DNA of 64,000 nucleotides, from assembly GCF_051014685.1 (NCBI RefSeq), contig NC_135061.1, positions 5,938,029 through 6,002,028 of the forward strand, read 5' to 3'. The notes under the pieces are model-generated. The model was given only the letters and a program-made list of their open reading frames with translations, was not told where the DNA came from and ran no database searches. Position 1 is the first letter of the stretch, and each line of letters begins with the position of its first letter. The position numbers and the translations under genes were made by a program. Source of the stretch: Ptiloglossa arizonensis (lineage: Eukaryota > Arthropoda > Insecta > Hymenoptera > Colletidae). Below, one piece after another: positions 41,640 to 51,835 of this stretch.

Positions 41640-42120
41640 AGACTGAAGCTCGATCACGGCCGGGTACCAATGTCAATACGACGTATAACGATTTTCATAT
41701 TCGAGGGAAAAAGGCGTACCAAGGAGCCAGGGACGCCTCCTCGGTATCCAGGACACGCTTTCGACAGTTCCAGCGGAATTCACGATCAGTTTTCCTTGCC
41801 CGAGACCGAGCCCACGTTGGAAAAATTTCCACCACGGAAGCAAAAGAGAAAAGATCGGACGGTGAACGATGGATTGGAACACAGACGAATAAGGGGACGG
41901 ATGGACGTGCTTTATTCGCTTCTCGGCGCCTGACGCCGCTCCTGGAAGACGCAATAAGGCGTCCAGGCGCCGTAATTAGACCGAGAATTTTTAATCGCGG
42001 TTAGTTTTACTTCCACACGGGTCGTTAATATCGGCTCGTACCGTGATGCAATTTCTGAGCCGGGACCAAGGGAGAACCCGGACCGTAACCACTACCCGTG
42101 GCGTTTGTGATGAATGGTCA
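41640..42120. other. GC-rich block with a stem-loop in intron 1
   Basis: Raised GC. Opposed open frames (41670-41933 +, 41673-41954 -) have no recognisable product. An inverted repeat lies at 41925-41971: GGCGCCTGACGCC pairs with GGCGTCCAGGCGCC apart from one bulged base, with a loop of about 20 bases. An AT-rich homeodomain-like patch (TAATTAG, TTTTTAATCG) follows. It looks like a candidate conserved regulatory element. Confidence 0.3.
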
Positions 42121-42329
42121 GCGCGAGCTTCGATTTTTCATCGTTAATCCAAGAAGCTACCGTTGAATCAATTAGAGGTTGAGGGAGGGTTCCCTTAATT
42201 GGAACGATGTTGTAATATCAGATTCCGGGGGGGATTTGTCAAAGTTTGATCGCCAACAAAAATCGTCTACAAGGGGGACGAGTTACGGTTGAGAGTCAGT
42301 TAGAGCTCGCTTGTAATATTTTTATACAA

Positions 42330-42960
42330 TTTACTTGTGTTTTGGGGATGTTATTTAAATCGATTATATTCTTTCTTTACGTTTGTATTGTCGATAGGAG
42401 CGAGTAAGGTATTTTTAGTAGTTATGGTTGACAGTTATGGCTTGCTTGTCATCTTTTTTATCAAATTTACATGTGTTTTTAAGATATTATTTAATTCGAT
42501 TATATTTCTTTCTTTTTTTTCCATTTGGATTTGCAATAGGAGTGAGTAAGGTATTTTTAATAGTTATGATTGAGAGTTATGGCTTGCTTGTCATCTTTTT
42601 TATCAAATTTATGTGTGTTTTGGGGATGTTATTTAATTCGATTATATTTCTCTTTTTTTTTTCTTTTGGATTTGCAATAGGAGCGAGTAAGGTATTTTTA
42701 GTCGTTATGGTTGACAGTTATGGCTTGCTTGTCATCTTTCTTATTCAACTTAAGTGTGTTTTGGAAATGTTATTTAATTCGATTTTATTTCTCCTTCTTT
42801 TTCGTTTGGATTTGCAATAGGAGCGAGTAAGGTATTTTTAATAGTTATGGTTGAGAGTTATGGCTTGCTTGTCATCTTTTTTATCAAATTTATGTGTATT
42901 TTTGGTATGTTATTTAATTCGATTATATTTTTTCTTTACGTTTGTATTGTGGATAAGAGT
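42330..42960. repeat. 141-bp tandem repeat, about 4.5 copies
   Basis: Units begin GAG(C/T)GAGTAAGGTATTTTTA at 42399, 42540, 42681 and 42821, with a degenerate last start near 42957. The period is 141, 141 and 140. Because 141 is a multiple of three, a hydrophobic frame stays open across copies (42428-42820). A protein is unlikely. Confidence 0.95.
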
Positions 42961-43794
42961 GAGTAAATTCTATGACCTTGAAGTGATTTCTAACCTTGAA
43001 ATTTAGGTGAAGGTCGGTTCCTCGTGGTAGATACTGTCTTTCGAATAAATAACGTAATATTTTTGTAAAAATAAATTCCCTATTTATCAGACTCGTTCAG
43101 ATCGGTAAACCGTTGATTAAAAATGACATTGGTGCCAAGTCTTCTACTCGTATCCTCGCTAAAAACAATTCTTCTTCGTAACAATTACTCGATCAGATCG
43201 TTAACAATTGTAACTTAAAAAAAAAGTGTATAATTTGTAATCGCAACTAACGAACTTTTTCCATTTCAAAGAATAGGAAACTTACGAATAGTATCCACTG
43301 ACTCGCAATCTAAATACAATAATACTTTGTTCCCAGTAAGAAATCTACCAACGAAACAACAATGACTTCGTCACCGAGAACAATACAGTTCCCGTGATCC
43401 GATTTATTTCGTGAAAAACGAAAAATTTCTCTCTCACGAGAAAGCTTGCTCAGAACCTCGACTCTGACCCGAACCGATCAATTATCCGGGTTACCTAGCA
43501 ATCAACTCGAACAGCAAGTGTATCACTGTTTCCAAATGCCAAATAATCCGCAACAATATTCCATCATCGATAACAAATAACAGAACCGTACTAGACACTT
43601 GTAAATTTAAAATAATAAAAGAAAAAACACACCCAGAGACACGAGCCAAAATACAGAAACATTTGAATTCGCAAACAAACGTGAGATAAATCTACCTTCA
43701 ATCGCAATGTAAATAACAGTTGAGGGAAAAAGTGCAGCTTAAGGGAGACGAGAAATAGAAGCAGAGGCAGAAACTCGACGGTGCATCGTGCCAT

Positions 43795-43883
43795 GAAAAA
43801 AAAGAAAAGAAGAAGAAGAAAAAAAGAAAAGAAAAAGAAGAAGAAAAAAAAGAAAAGAAGAAGAAGAAAAAAAAAGGAAAGAA
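43795..43883. repeat. polypurine (AAG/AAAG) tract
   Basis: About 90 bases of A/G only, with AAGAAGAAG and AAAAAAAAG units. It creates a Phe/Leu-rich minus-strand open frame (43591-44142) that is not a gene. Confidence 0.95.
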
Positions 43884-44315
43884 GCAAAAGGATTTCGCCT
43901 ACCGTCGCATACTGATCCCCTTTGACGTGCGACTTCCTCGCAAGATTATCCAACCCCCGACACCACCACCCCGTGATGTCGACTCGACTTGGCGAAACAC
44001 TCGCGAAACTTTCGACGACTAATACCGTCCCGTAAGAGAAAAGTCGGAATTGTCGTCGGGGCGTGTCCTTTCCAATTGGTTTCTCCGAACACAAAACAGG
44101 TTCGTGCATCCAGGAACGTACGTATGTAAAAATTTCACCCAAAACTTACACGAGTTTATCGCGATTAACCACCGAAGAGAAGCAAGAAGCTCGCTCCGCA
44201 ATGGAAACGTGTCTCGAAGAAAGTGTGGCGGAGCTACCCACGCTCGCCACCAGAGGGAAACTCATCGCCAATCGTTTCCCGCAGTTCCCGTACCTGCTCC
44301 GATCGGTATATATAC

Positions 44316-44342
44316 GATCCCTTACCGATCTTCCAATGCCCC
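44316..44342 (+). other. possible partial upstream copy of the hammerhead unit
   Basis: GATCCCTTAC at 44316-44325 is repeated exactly at 44367-44376, inside stem I and the core of the hammerhead-like motif, 51 bases downstream. The following bases (CGATCTTCCA) loosely resemble CTGACGAGTCCA with substitutions. This suggests a decayed tandem unit, the arrangement in which hammerheads of retrozymes and Penelope-like elements usually occur. Only the 10-base repeat is certain. Confidence 0.3.
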
Positions 44343-44410
44343 GGCGTATAAGGCAGGGCCTGCTAGGATCCCTTACTGACGAGTCCACTAACAGGCCCGG
44401 GAGAAACGCT
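44343..44410 (+). ncRNA. hammerhead ribozyme-like motif (type III order), probably degenerate
   Basis: Core box CTGACGA at 44376-44382 and GAAA at 44403-44406. Stem III: GGCGT (44343-44347) pairs with ACGCT (44406-44410), four Watson-Crick pairs plus a terminal G-T wobble. The next base A44348 sits at the cleavage position, where A, C or U is allowed. Stem I: TAAGG (44349-44353) pairs perfectly with CCTTA (44371-44375), which abuts the core. An inner CAG/CTG helix (44354-44356 with 44360-44362) leaves a bulge, as natural hammerheads do. Stem II: TCC (44384-44386) pairs with GGA (44400-44402), but the usual G-C pair at its base lacks its C between 44402 and 44403. One deleted base would explain this. 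The fold is seen directly; cleavage activity is not shown. Confidence 0.55.
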
Positions 44411-45565
44411 CTCCGCAATTTTTCTATTCCTTTCTCATACATTTTCAAACTTTTACGGCCGTTTAAAAAGTTTGCTCGGGTTTGTCTATTGACGAATGCT
44501 TAGTTTCTCTCGTAGACGATATTCTTTTGTTTCCTTGGCAATGGTAACTGGAGAACGGTTATTTGGGATTATGGAATTGAACACGAGAGAAGAAGTGAAT
44601 TGGATGTGTTTAAGTTAGAGATTAATATAATATAGCGGAGCATGGTTATCAACAACTGAACAGAGCGTAACGATTACGTTGGTACACTAATTGAAAAAAT
44701 AGTAGGTATCGAGTGAATCTACCGTGTTTTGAGTTCTCAAGAGCTGAATGGGTCAGTGTTGTTGTTTTTTAATAGGTAATAATGCTTCGATCAAATTAAG
44801 GGGAACGAAACGAATGGAATAAACTTTATTAACGGTTCGTGACCGTTATATTATAATTAAAAGAATAAAAGAATTGAATAAAAATGAAAGTTTGAATAAA
44901 AAGAAAATTCGATGTAGGTATCGAACAAGTCGCGTTCTTTCAAAATGAACGTGTCGTTTCTGTGAGGGAAGAAAGTAGTCCTTTATGAAAATTAAGAGGA
45001 GAAATAAACTGAAAATATGAAAGAAAGTAATTAGAAAGGTAATTGTTGATTATATTCAAGTTGGACCAGAAATGGTAAACGATTGAGCAATGTATTATAT
45101 TCACGAGGGAAGAAAATTGTCCTAGATGAATCAAAATAAGAAACAATATAAATGTACAAAAAGAAATAATTATAAAAGAATTTTTTTAATCGTATTACTG
45201 ACTACAACGATCGTGATTACACGATAGAAAATTATTTGAGCGTATTATTGCAAAAGTGTTCTCTTAGACCTAACTCGTAGTTACTAAAATTTTATTGTAA
45301 TCTTTTATTGTAAATTTTATGTAAACCTTACACGTTCAGGGGCGATCATTTACACAATACCCGTGCAATTTACATTTTTTATAAAAAAGAATTTCACCGT
45401 GTCAATAATACTCCCATATTACGACAAATGAATCTTCCGCAGATAATCTAAGAGTTATTCCATAGCATTCTTTGTATACGTCTAGACGCAGCGTTTGTCC
45501 CTACTTTCTATGAGAAATTTACATTTTGTCCGCTGCATTGTAATACCCTATATAACACCCTTGAC

Positions 45566-45632
45566 GCGCCATCTAGCGTTTCTCTAACGAACTATTTCTC
45601 GACAAACTTGGGCGTTTTGCCGTAGATGGCGC
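45566..45632. promoter_or_regulatory. inverted pair of TAGATGGCGC motifs
   Basis: GCGCCATCTA at 45566-45575 and its exact reverse complement TAGATGGCGC at 45623-45632, 47 bases apart. The core resembles the AG(A/G)TGGCGC part of the insect CTCF site. The pair lies about 460 bases before dpr exon 2. An insulator or hairpin role is speculative. Confidence 0.3.
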
Positions 45633-46092
45633 CACTTGTGCCTTTTTGATTAATTAAATTTCGAACCAATTACATTATATTTGAATTTGTAATTCTGCAC
45701 AGAATTTCGAATCAGAGATTAATAGATAACGCGTATACGATCGACCATTATTTTTCCTCGTTATTTAAGCGAAATTTATTTAACACTTCTAGCGTTTCAA
45801 TCGTGAAACAAGTGTTTTATAAAATAGTATTTCTATCAATACGGATCACGATTTCTTCTTTGGATTACGAAATAGCAAGAATTCTTGCCGAACAATCGCT
45901 TTCTGATTCGCACAATGTAATTAATAATGAAATAATACAATTAATAACGAAATAATGAAATTAATAACGAAATAATGGAATGAATTATGAAATTTTGAAA
46001 CTAATAATGAAATAATGCTCCGAATAAGTTGAAATAAAAGGAACGATAGAAAAACTACGTTCAGGGTTGAAGAAACTTTTTTTTTATTACAG

Positions 46093-46334
46093 ATCTACCA
46101 CTGATAACGGATTCAGTATCAACGAAATCAACGACGGCGGCAAAGCGATCGGTACCGACGGATTCGCCGATGCTGTACTACATCTTCGATGCGCACAGCA
46201 CGCTGAACAAGCACCAGCATCATCACGATCATCGGTGGGGTCCTCATTTCGAGGGCGAAGGCAAGAATATGACCGTGCAAGCTGGTGGAAGCGCCATACT
46301 CGACTGCAGAATATCCTTGCTGCAAGACAAAACC
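46093..46334 (+). CDS. dpr20: dpr-family gene, coding exon 2 (linker and first half of Ig domain 1)
   Basis: Starts after a strong acceptor (long T-tract, TTACAG) and ends at a consensus donor (ACC|GTGAGT). With one base from exon 1 it encodes residues 27-107 without a stop. Residues 27-52 form a Ser/Thr-rich linker. Residues 65-75 are His-rich (NKHQHHHDHRW). The Ig domain then begins (GPHFEG, then NMTVQAGGSAILDCRISLL). Cys98 is the B-strand cysteine and Asn85 is in an N-x-T sequon. The exon ends in QDKT, just before the Ig tryptophan, so an intron splits Ig domain 1 at that point. The string RISLLQDKT followed by VSWVR in the next exon matches my memory of Drosophila dpr20 better than other Dprs. 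The family call is firm; the number is likely but unverified. Confidence 0.93.
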
Positions 46335-46843
46335 GTGAGTCTCTCTTCTCTCTTGGAGAAAACTCTCTATACGATGTTTCATCTTCGAAGAATCTTCTCA
46401 CCGGTGAATTAAACGGACGATAACTCACGATTAATTTTTGAATTATTCTGAACTTCGTTGGCCGGTGAACAATCCTTTATAATTTATTTTAATCAGTTTC
46501 TTTGTATTTTGATGCCTTGGTTGGTCTCCATACTGTTATCGTCGAAACGGTAACTTCTTTTCCAATTAATTTAATATTCGACCTCATTTTGTACGCTATG
46601 ATCAAAAGGAGTACGTATAATAAACGTTAAACATCTTAGCATATGAATCTGGAGTACATGCCTAATTGCTCGGTTTGTGTAACCGAGTGAACACTGTGTT
46701 TAAAAAAATTTGTCTTGGATAAAACTCTCAATCCAATGTTTCATCTTTGAAGAATCTTCTCACCTGTGAATTAAACAGACGATAACTCACGATTAATCTC
46801 TAAAGTATTCTGAATTGTAAAATATATATATAATATGCAAAAT

Positions 46844-47189
46844 ATTTACCATTAAATATTTACTATTCAAGTATTTACTATTAAGTATTTACCAGGTATA
46901 GTATTTACTATACTTTACCATTAAGTATTTACTATTCAAGTATTTACTATTAAGTATTTACTAGGTATAGTATTTACTATACTTTGCCATTAAGTATTTA
47001 CCATTCAAGTATTTGCTATTAAGTATTTACTAGATGTAGTATTTACTATACTTTACCATTAAGTATTTACTATTCAAGTATTTGCTATTAAGTATTTACT
47101 AGGTACAGTATTTACTATACTTTACCATTAAGTATTTACTATTCAAGTATTTGCTATTAAGTATTTACTAGATATAGTATTTACTTACA
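46844..47189. repeat. 69-bp minisatellite, about 5 copies
   Basis: CTTT(A/G)CCATTAAGTATTTAC recurs at 46913, 46982, 47051 and 47120, exactly 69 bases apart. The unit itself contains sub-repeats of AAGTATTTACTATT, so it grew from a shorter motif. Confidence 0.95.
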
Positions 47190-47946
47190 TACCACTAGAA
47201 CAAAATTTCTTTGCACGATAATCGAAACAAAATCAATGACAAAACACATGATTTTTAATTCAGAAAAATAGTTTGGAAATTTTATTTAAAATACTCCTGA
47301 ATAATTTTTCTAAAACATGAAACTTATGACTCGAACGAGATGGCACGTATCTTACCATAAAACCACCATCGAGCGACCCAATTTATGTAAAATATTTACC
47401 ATTAAGTATTTACTATACAAGATCACGATTAATTAACACTCCACTTCAAAATATCTCAATACGTATATACTTACATACCATTCGAACAAAATTTCTTTCT
47501 ACAATAATCGAAAAAGATCGACGACAAAACATATGATTCTTCGTTTAGAAAAATAGTTTGGAAATTTTATTTAAAATACTTCTGAATAGTTTTTCGAAAA
47601 ATAAAAATTATAGCTCGAACGAGATGGCTCGTGTCTTACCATAAAACCACCATCGAGCGACCCAATTTATGTAAAATATTTACCATTAAGTATTTACTAT
47701 ACAAGATCACGATTAATTAACACTCCACTTCAAAATATCTCAATACGTATATACTTACATACCACTGAAACAAAATTTCTTTGCACGATAATCGAAAGAA
47801 GATCAACGACAAAACACATGATTTTTAATTCAGAAAAATAGTTTGGAAATTTTATTTAAAATACTTCTGAATAGTTTTTCTAAAAATAAAAATTACGACT
47901 CGAAGGAGATAGCTCGTGTTTTACCATAAAACCACCATCGAGCGAT
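47183..47946. repeat. ~285-bp tandem repeat, 2.7 copies
   Basis: Units start CTTACATACCA near 47183, 47470 and 47754. Each full unit ends with TTTACCATTAAGTATTTACT, a fragment of the preceding 69-bp unit, so the larger repeat captured part of the smaller array. Confidence 0.95.
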
Positions 47947-48519
47947 ATCGTCGCTGTTCATCGAGATACCCAGTTGTTGCAAACCCGTTTGTAAATTCTT
48001 TAAATTCTTACGAGGTCCTTCGTCAATGACCCTCGAGCGAATGACTTACCATCGATAAATCTGGTACTTAACGGGACTTAGCCCGGTGATGTGCAGCGTT
48101 TATGATCTTTTTAGGGAAATTTACTCGAATCGGCCCGCAACATCGAAACCTCGACCAAACTCTGCACAAACTCGTCCAATAGGAGTGACTATACTTCGAA
48201 AGCGTTGCACTTTGCTGAATCCTGGTAGCGCTCGCCTCGGCGTAATATTAAGCTATTAATGTCGTTGCTGTTGCTATTACTGTTAACGACGGTGTCGACT
48301 AATTCGATTAATTCGTGCACGATTATCTTGAAAACGCATAACCGGGCCAAAGGTAACAGTTACCGTGGTGGATTACTTAAACGAGCACGTGCCAATCCAT
48401 AACATGTTTACTATTCGTGACGATTGTCAATTAGGTTCCAACAATTGATACATTGAAATTGCGTTAATCGTATGTTTGAACAATGATACCGCGTTACTTT
48501 GAAAGTTTACGCTTATTTT

Positions 48520-48555
48520 CAAATAAGAGATCAAATAAGAGATCAAATAAGAGAT
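48520..48555. repeat. 12-bp repeat, 3 copies
   Basis: CAAATAAGAGAT repeated three times in tandem. Confidence 0.95.
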
Positions 48556-48667
48556 TAAAAAATTGTTTGAGTTTGCTTCTCAGATAATTACACGTTTCTA
48601 GTTTCCTTTATTTTATAATATTTTATTGCGTTTTTATTACACTGTTTTTAATATTAGATCGATAACG

Positions 48668-48671
<4 letters not shown>

Positions 48672-48717
<46 letters not shown>
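48672..48717. repeat. (TA)n microsatellite
   Basis: Uninterrupted TA dinucleotides for about 46 bases, followed by a T-rich run. Confidence 0.98.
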
Positions 48718-48722
<5 letters not shown>

Positions 48723-49004
48723 TTTTTACCAATGTAGATTCATTTTCTTCTTCTAGTTTTTTAATTTCTTTCTTTTGTTCGTTCGATACTACATTTCGTA
48801 ATGTATACAAATTTGACGCAATGAAAATTTGGTATCGTTACTATTAACGTGCGAAAACATGTCAACAGTATTTTCTAATTTTATATATATACAATTTTAC
48901 AAATATTCTCGGTAAATGTCACTTTGATCGTGGAACGTTTAGTTATTTTATTCAGTGGTACGTTCAGAGAAACATTGATATCCCGTAATTGAGAATATTC
49001 AAAG

Positions 49005-49215
49005 AAGAATATAGAAAAGAATAGAATAGAGTATAGAAAATATAAGAAAAGAATAGAATAGAATATAGAAAATATAAGAAAAGAAGAGAATAGAATATAG
49101 AAAATATAAGAAAAGAAGAGAATAGAATATAGAAAATATAAGAAAAGAAGAGAATAGAATATAGAAAATATAAGAAAAGAAGAGAATAGAATATAGAAAA
49201 TATAAGAAAAGAAAA
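49005..49215. repeat. 32-bp A-rich minisatellite, about 6 copies
   Basis: Units of AGAATAGAATATAGAAAATA plus TAAGAAAAGA-type ends recur every 32 bases. Confidence 0.95.
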
Positions 49216-50474
49216 AAATATTTAAAGAAAAAAGACGCTATTCCCTTGATCGACCAAATCGAAAATCTAATTTCTTCCTTTTACCAATAAATGCACAGTG
49301 TCTAAATACTGTCTTGAAAATAAGTAGAATAAATTCCTGACATTGTACACGAATTTACAAAATGCAATTACAGGTAACGATTATACTTACGTACATAAAT
49401 TTTCTTGCATCTCGCATCTGGAAAAGTATAATAGTAACAACGGTCGCGATCGATAGCGATTGCACCGCTTCGTTGATAACTGTCCATACGCGCCAATCGG
49501 TGTTGACCGGATAATAGTGGGTTGGATATCTATGTGGAAGATGTACGATATCGTGTACACTTAATGGGAATCCTGGGAAACACTATCCAATTCCAGTTAC
49601 GTGGATAAACTGCGAATTTCAGACTCCTGTTTATCCTATACCGATCGATTGTTCGATTCACCGTGAATTCGAGTATAACGAGCCAACGGAGTCTACGTTT
49701 TAGCCCAGTGTTCGATGTCGCATCAGAGTACTTCCATTACTTCCAATGGTTAATAAACGTAACTCAACGATACTTTCTTCAAAGAAATCTATAGTCAACT
49801 CGTATCGTCAGAGATCGAATGATTCCGAACAATGTTTCTCAAAGGTCTCCCAAAGATCTGTGAACGTCTTCTAATTAGTGAGAGTGAACGAAATCTGAAG
49901 AAAAAATGAAGAAATAATTTTTGAATTATTTTTTATAGTACTGGAATATTCTATAGAACATATTAATACACATCGATAGTTTTAAATATTCTCTTTAAAT
50001 CGAGACATTCTGCTTCTGGATCTAACAAGAAACACAATTTTGGAGATACATTGAGAATTGATAAATATATCAAAAATTGTAATTTAATTAACTCGAAATT
50101 TTGCACACACTTGCGTCAACTTTGTTTCATACTTAACGTATTCGTCGCGCTTCCGATAAAACTAAACTTTTAATCCAAATAATTCTTCTCGAATACGTTG
50201 AATAAAAGTATAAAATTGTAACGAATGAAATTAAGTTCTAGCCAAGTCAAGTCCAAAATTTCTACGATAATGTATTTACATGTACGCTTTGTACCGATTA
50301 GACCTTGTTCCTCCCGAGTAAAATCAACACAGTGTTTTTCGTTTTGCTTTCGTCGACGCGATTGCACTTCCCCGCTTAATTTTCCCCATTGCTCAAAGTC
50401 ACTCGGTTCGTGGATTTTCGACACTCACGGCACGAAAACGGCAACGGAAAATGATGCGAGCCATTTGTTGACAG

Positions 50475-50694
50475 GTGTCCTGGGTACGAAGACAGGATAA
50501 TGGCGAGAAGGTAAACCTGCTGACGGTGGGCCAACAAACGTATATAGGTGATCCACGGTACACAGTGAAGTTCCAGTACCCAGACAACTGGCGTCTACAA
50601 ATTAAACCGGTGAACAGTAGCGACGAGGGCCAGTACGAGTGCCAAGTCAGCACTCATCCGCCCAAACATATTCATGTGAATCTCCACATCAACG
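50475..50694 (+). CDS. dpr20: dpr-family gene, coding exon 3 (second half of Ig domain 1)
   Basis: Acceptor TTGACAG at 50474 and donor AACG|GTGAGT at 50694/50695. Phase 0 entry matches exon 2 and phase 1 exit leaves codon 181 open. It encodes residues 108-180. Visible Dpr hallmarks are VSWVRR (core Trp110), LLTVGQQTYIGDPRY, FQYPDNWRL, and the C-terminal Ig signature DEGQYECQVSTHPP, where Cys163 should pair with Cys98. Asn154 lies in an N-S-S sequon. Dpr proteins normally continue with a second Ig domain and a GPI or membrane anchor. No open frame after this exon resembles that domain, so the next exon lies beyond the window and the gene is 3'-truncated here. This is the most certain coding exon in the window. 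Confidence 0.96.
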
Positions 50695-50932
50695 GTGAGT
50701 ACCGCACCACTCCGAGCAACTTACTTTTTCCTCTGTATACGTATCGTAAAAGCTAAATGGCGTATCGCGTACACCCGAATGCAGAAAATCGCGAACGCGG
50801 TGAGAGACACACGCTCTCGTTTCATCCGTTGCGTCACGTTCGTTTCTCTACCTTTCCTTTTCGACACAATTGCCCTTTGAGTCGTCCGTTATCTCTTTTA
50901 CGCTCGACGCGTACAGTGTCGCGTGTTATTAT

Positions 50933-51835
50933 ACTTCGAAAGCTAAAGATGACTCGTTTCGAATAGGGGACTGTGTCTAACTATTGGAGCAAAGGGAAGG
51001 AACTGTTTTACATTCGACACGACTTTTTAGTTATCAAGTATATCGCAATGTTACTTCTACTTATTAAGTACTTCGAAAGCTAAAGATTGCTCTTCTCAAA
51101 TAGGTAACTCTAGCTAATTATTGGAGCAAAGGAAAGGAACCATTCTACACTTGACACGACTTTTTAGTTATAAAGTATATCACAATGGTACTTGTACTTA
51201 TAAAGTACAATGTATCTTTGTTTTCATCTGTATGTTACTTTCTTTTTCGCATTATTAATTTTTACTTTACGAAATATGTAAATTATTATATATTTCGAAA
51301 GCTAAAGATCGCACTTTTGAAATAGGTAACTCTAGCTAATTATTGGAGCAAAGGAAAGGAACCATTCTACACTTGACACAACTTTTTAGTTATAAAGTAT
51401 ATCACAATGGTACTTGTACTTATAAAGTACAATGTATCTTTGTTTTCCTCCGTATACTATTTTTTTTTTTTACATTATTAATTTTTACTTTACGAAATAT
51501 GTAAATTATTACATACTTCGAAAGCTAAAGATCGCTCTTTTCAAATAGGCGACTATGTCTAATTATTGGAGTAAAGGAAAGAAATGGTTCTACATTCGAC
51601 ACGACTTTTTAGTTATAAAGTATATCACAATGGTACTTGTACTTATAAAGTACAATGTACCTTTGTTTTCATCTGTATATTATTTTCTTTTTCGCATTAT
51701 TAATTTTTACTTTATAATGTATAATATATAAGTATATCACAATGTTACTTGTACTTATAAAGTACAATGTACCTTTGTTTTCCCCTGTACATTATTTTCT
51801 TTTTCACATTATTAATTTTTACTTCACGAAACATG
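50933..51835. repeat. ~222-bp tandem repeat array in intron 3
   Basis: CTTCGAAAGCTAAAGAT recurs at 50934, 51071, 51293 and 51516. Full units are 222-223 bases. The first is shortened to 137 bases and a last partial unit starts near 51730. It begins about 240 bases after the exon 3 donor. Confidence 0.95.

Larger units (their letters stand above)
17253..46092 (+). other. dpr intron 1 (about 28.8 kb)
   Basis: Bounded by donor GTACGT at 17253 and acceptor TTACAG at 46092, with compatible phase 1 on both sides. Contents are listed separately. The remaining stretches (17253-24380, 26432-31640, 32440-37250, 37760-41000, 42960-43795, 44411-46092) hold only short open frames with no recognisable product. 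Long 5' introns are usual for neuronal Ig-superfamily genes and often contain enhancers. No second gene was identified inside. Confidence 0.7.
46335..50474 (+). other. dpr intron 2 (4.1 kb), repeat-rich
   Basis: Bounded by donor GTGAGT and acceptor TTGACAG, phase 0, separating the two halves of Ig domain 1. More than a quarter is tandem repeat (listed separately). The rest (47946-48519, 49215-50474) shows nothing coding. Confidence 0.93.

Noticed and set aside
43591..44142. 183-codon minus-strand open frame with hydrophobic Phe/Leu run
   Set aside because: The run is the complement of an AAG-rich tract; no domain or splice support.
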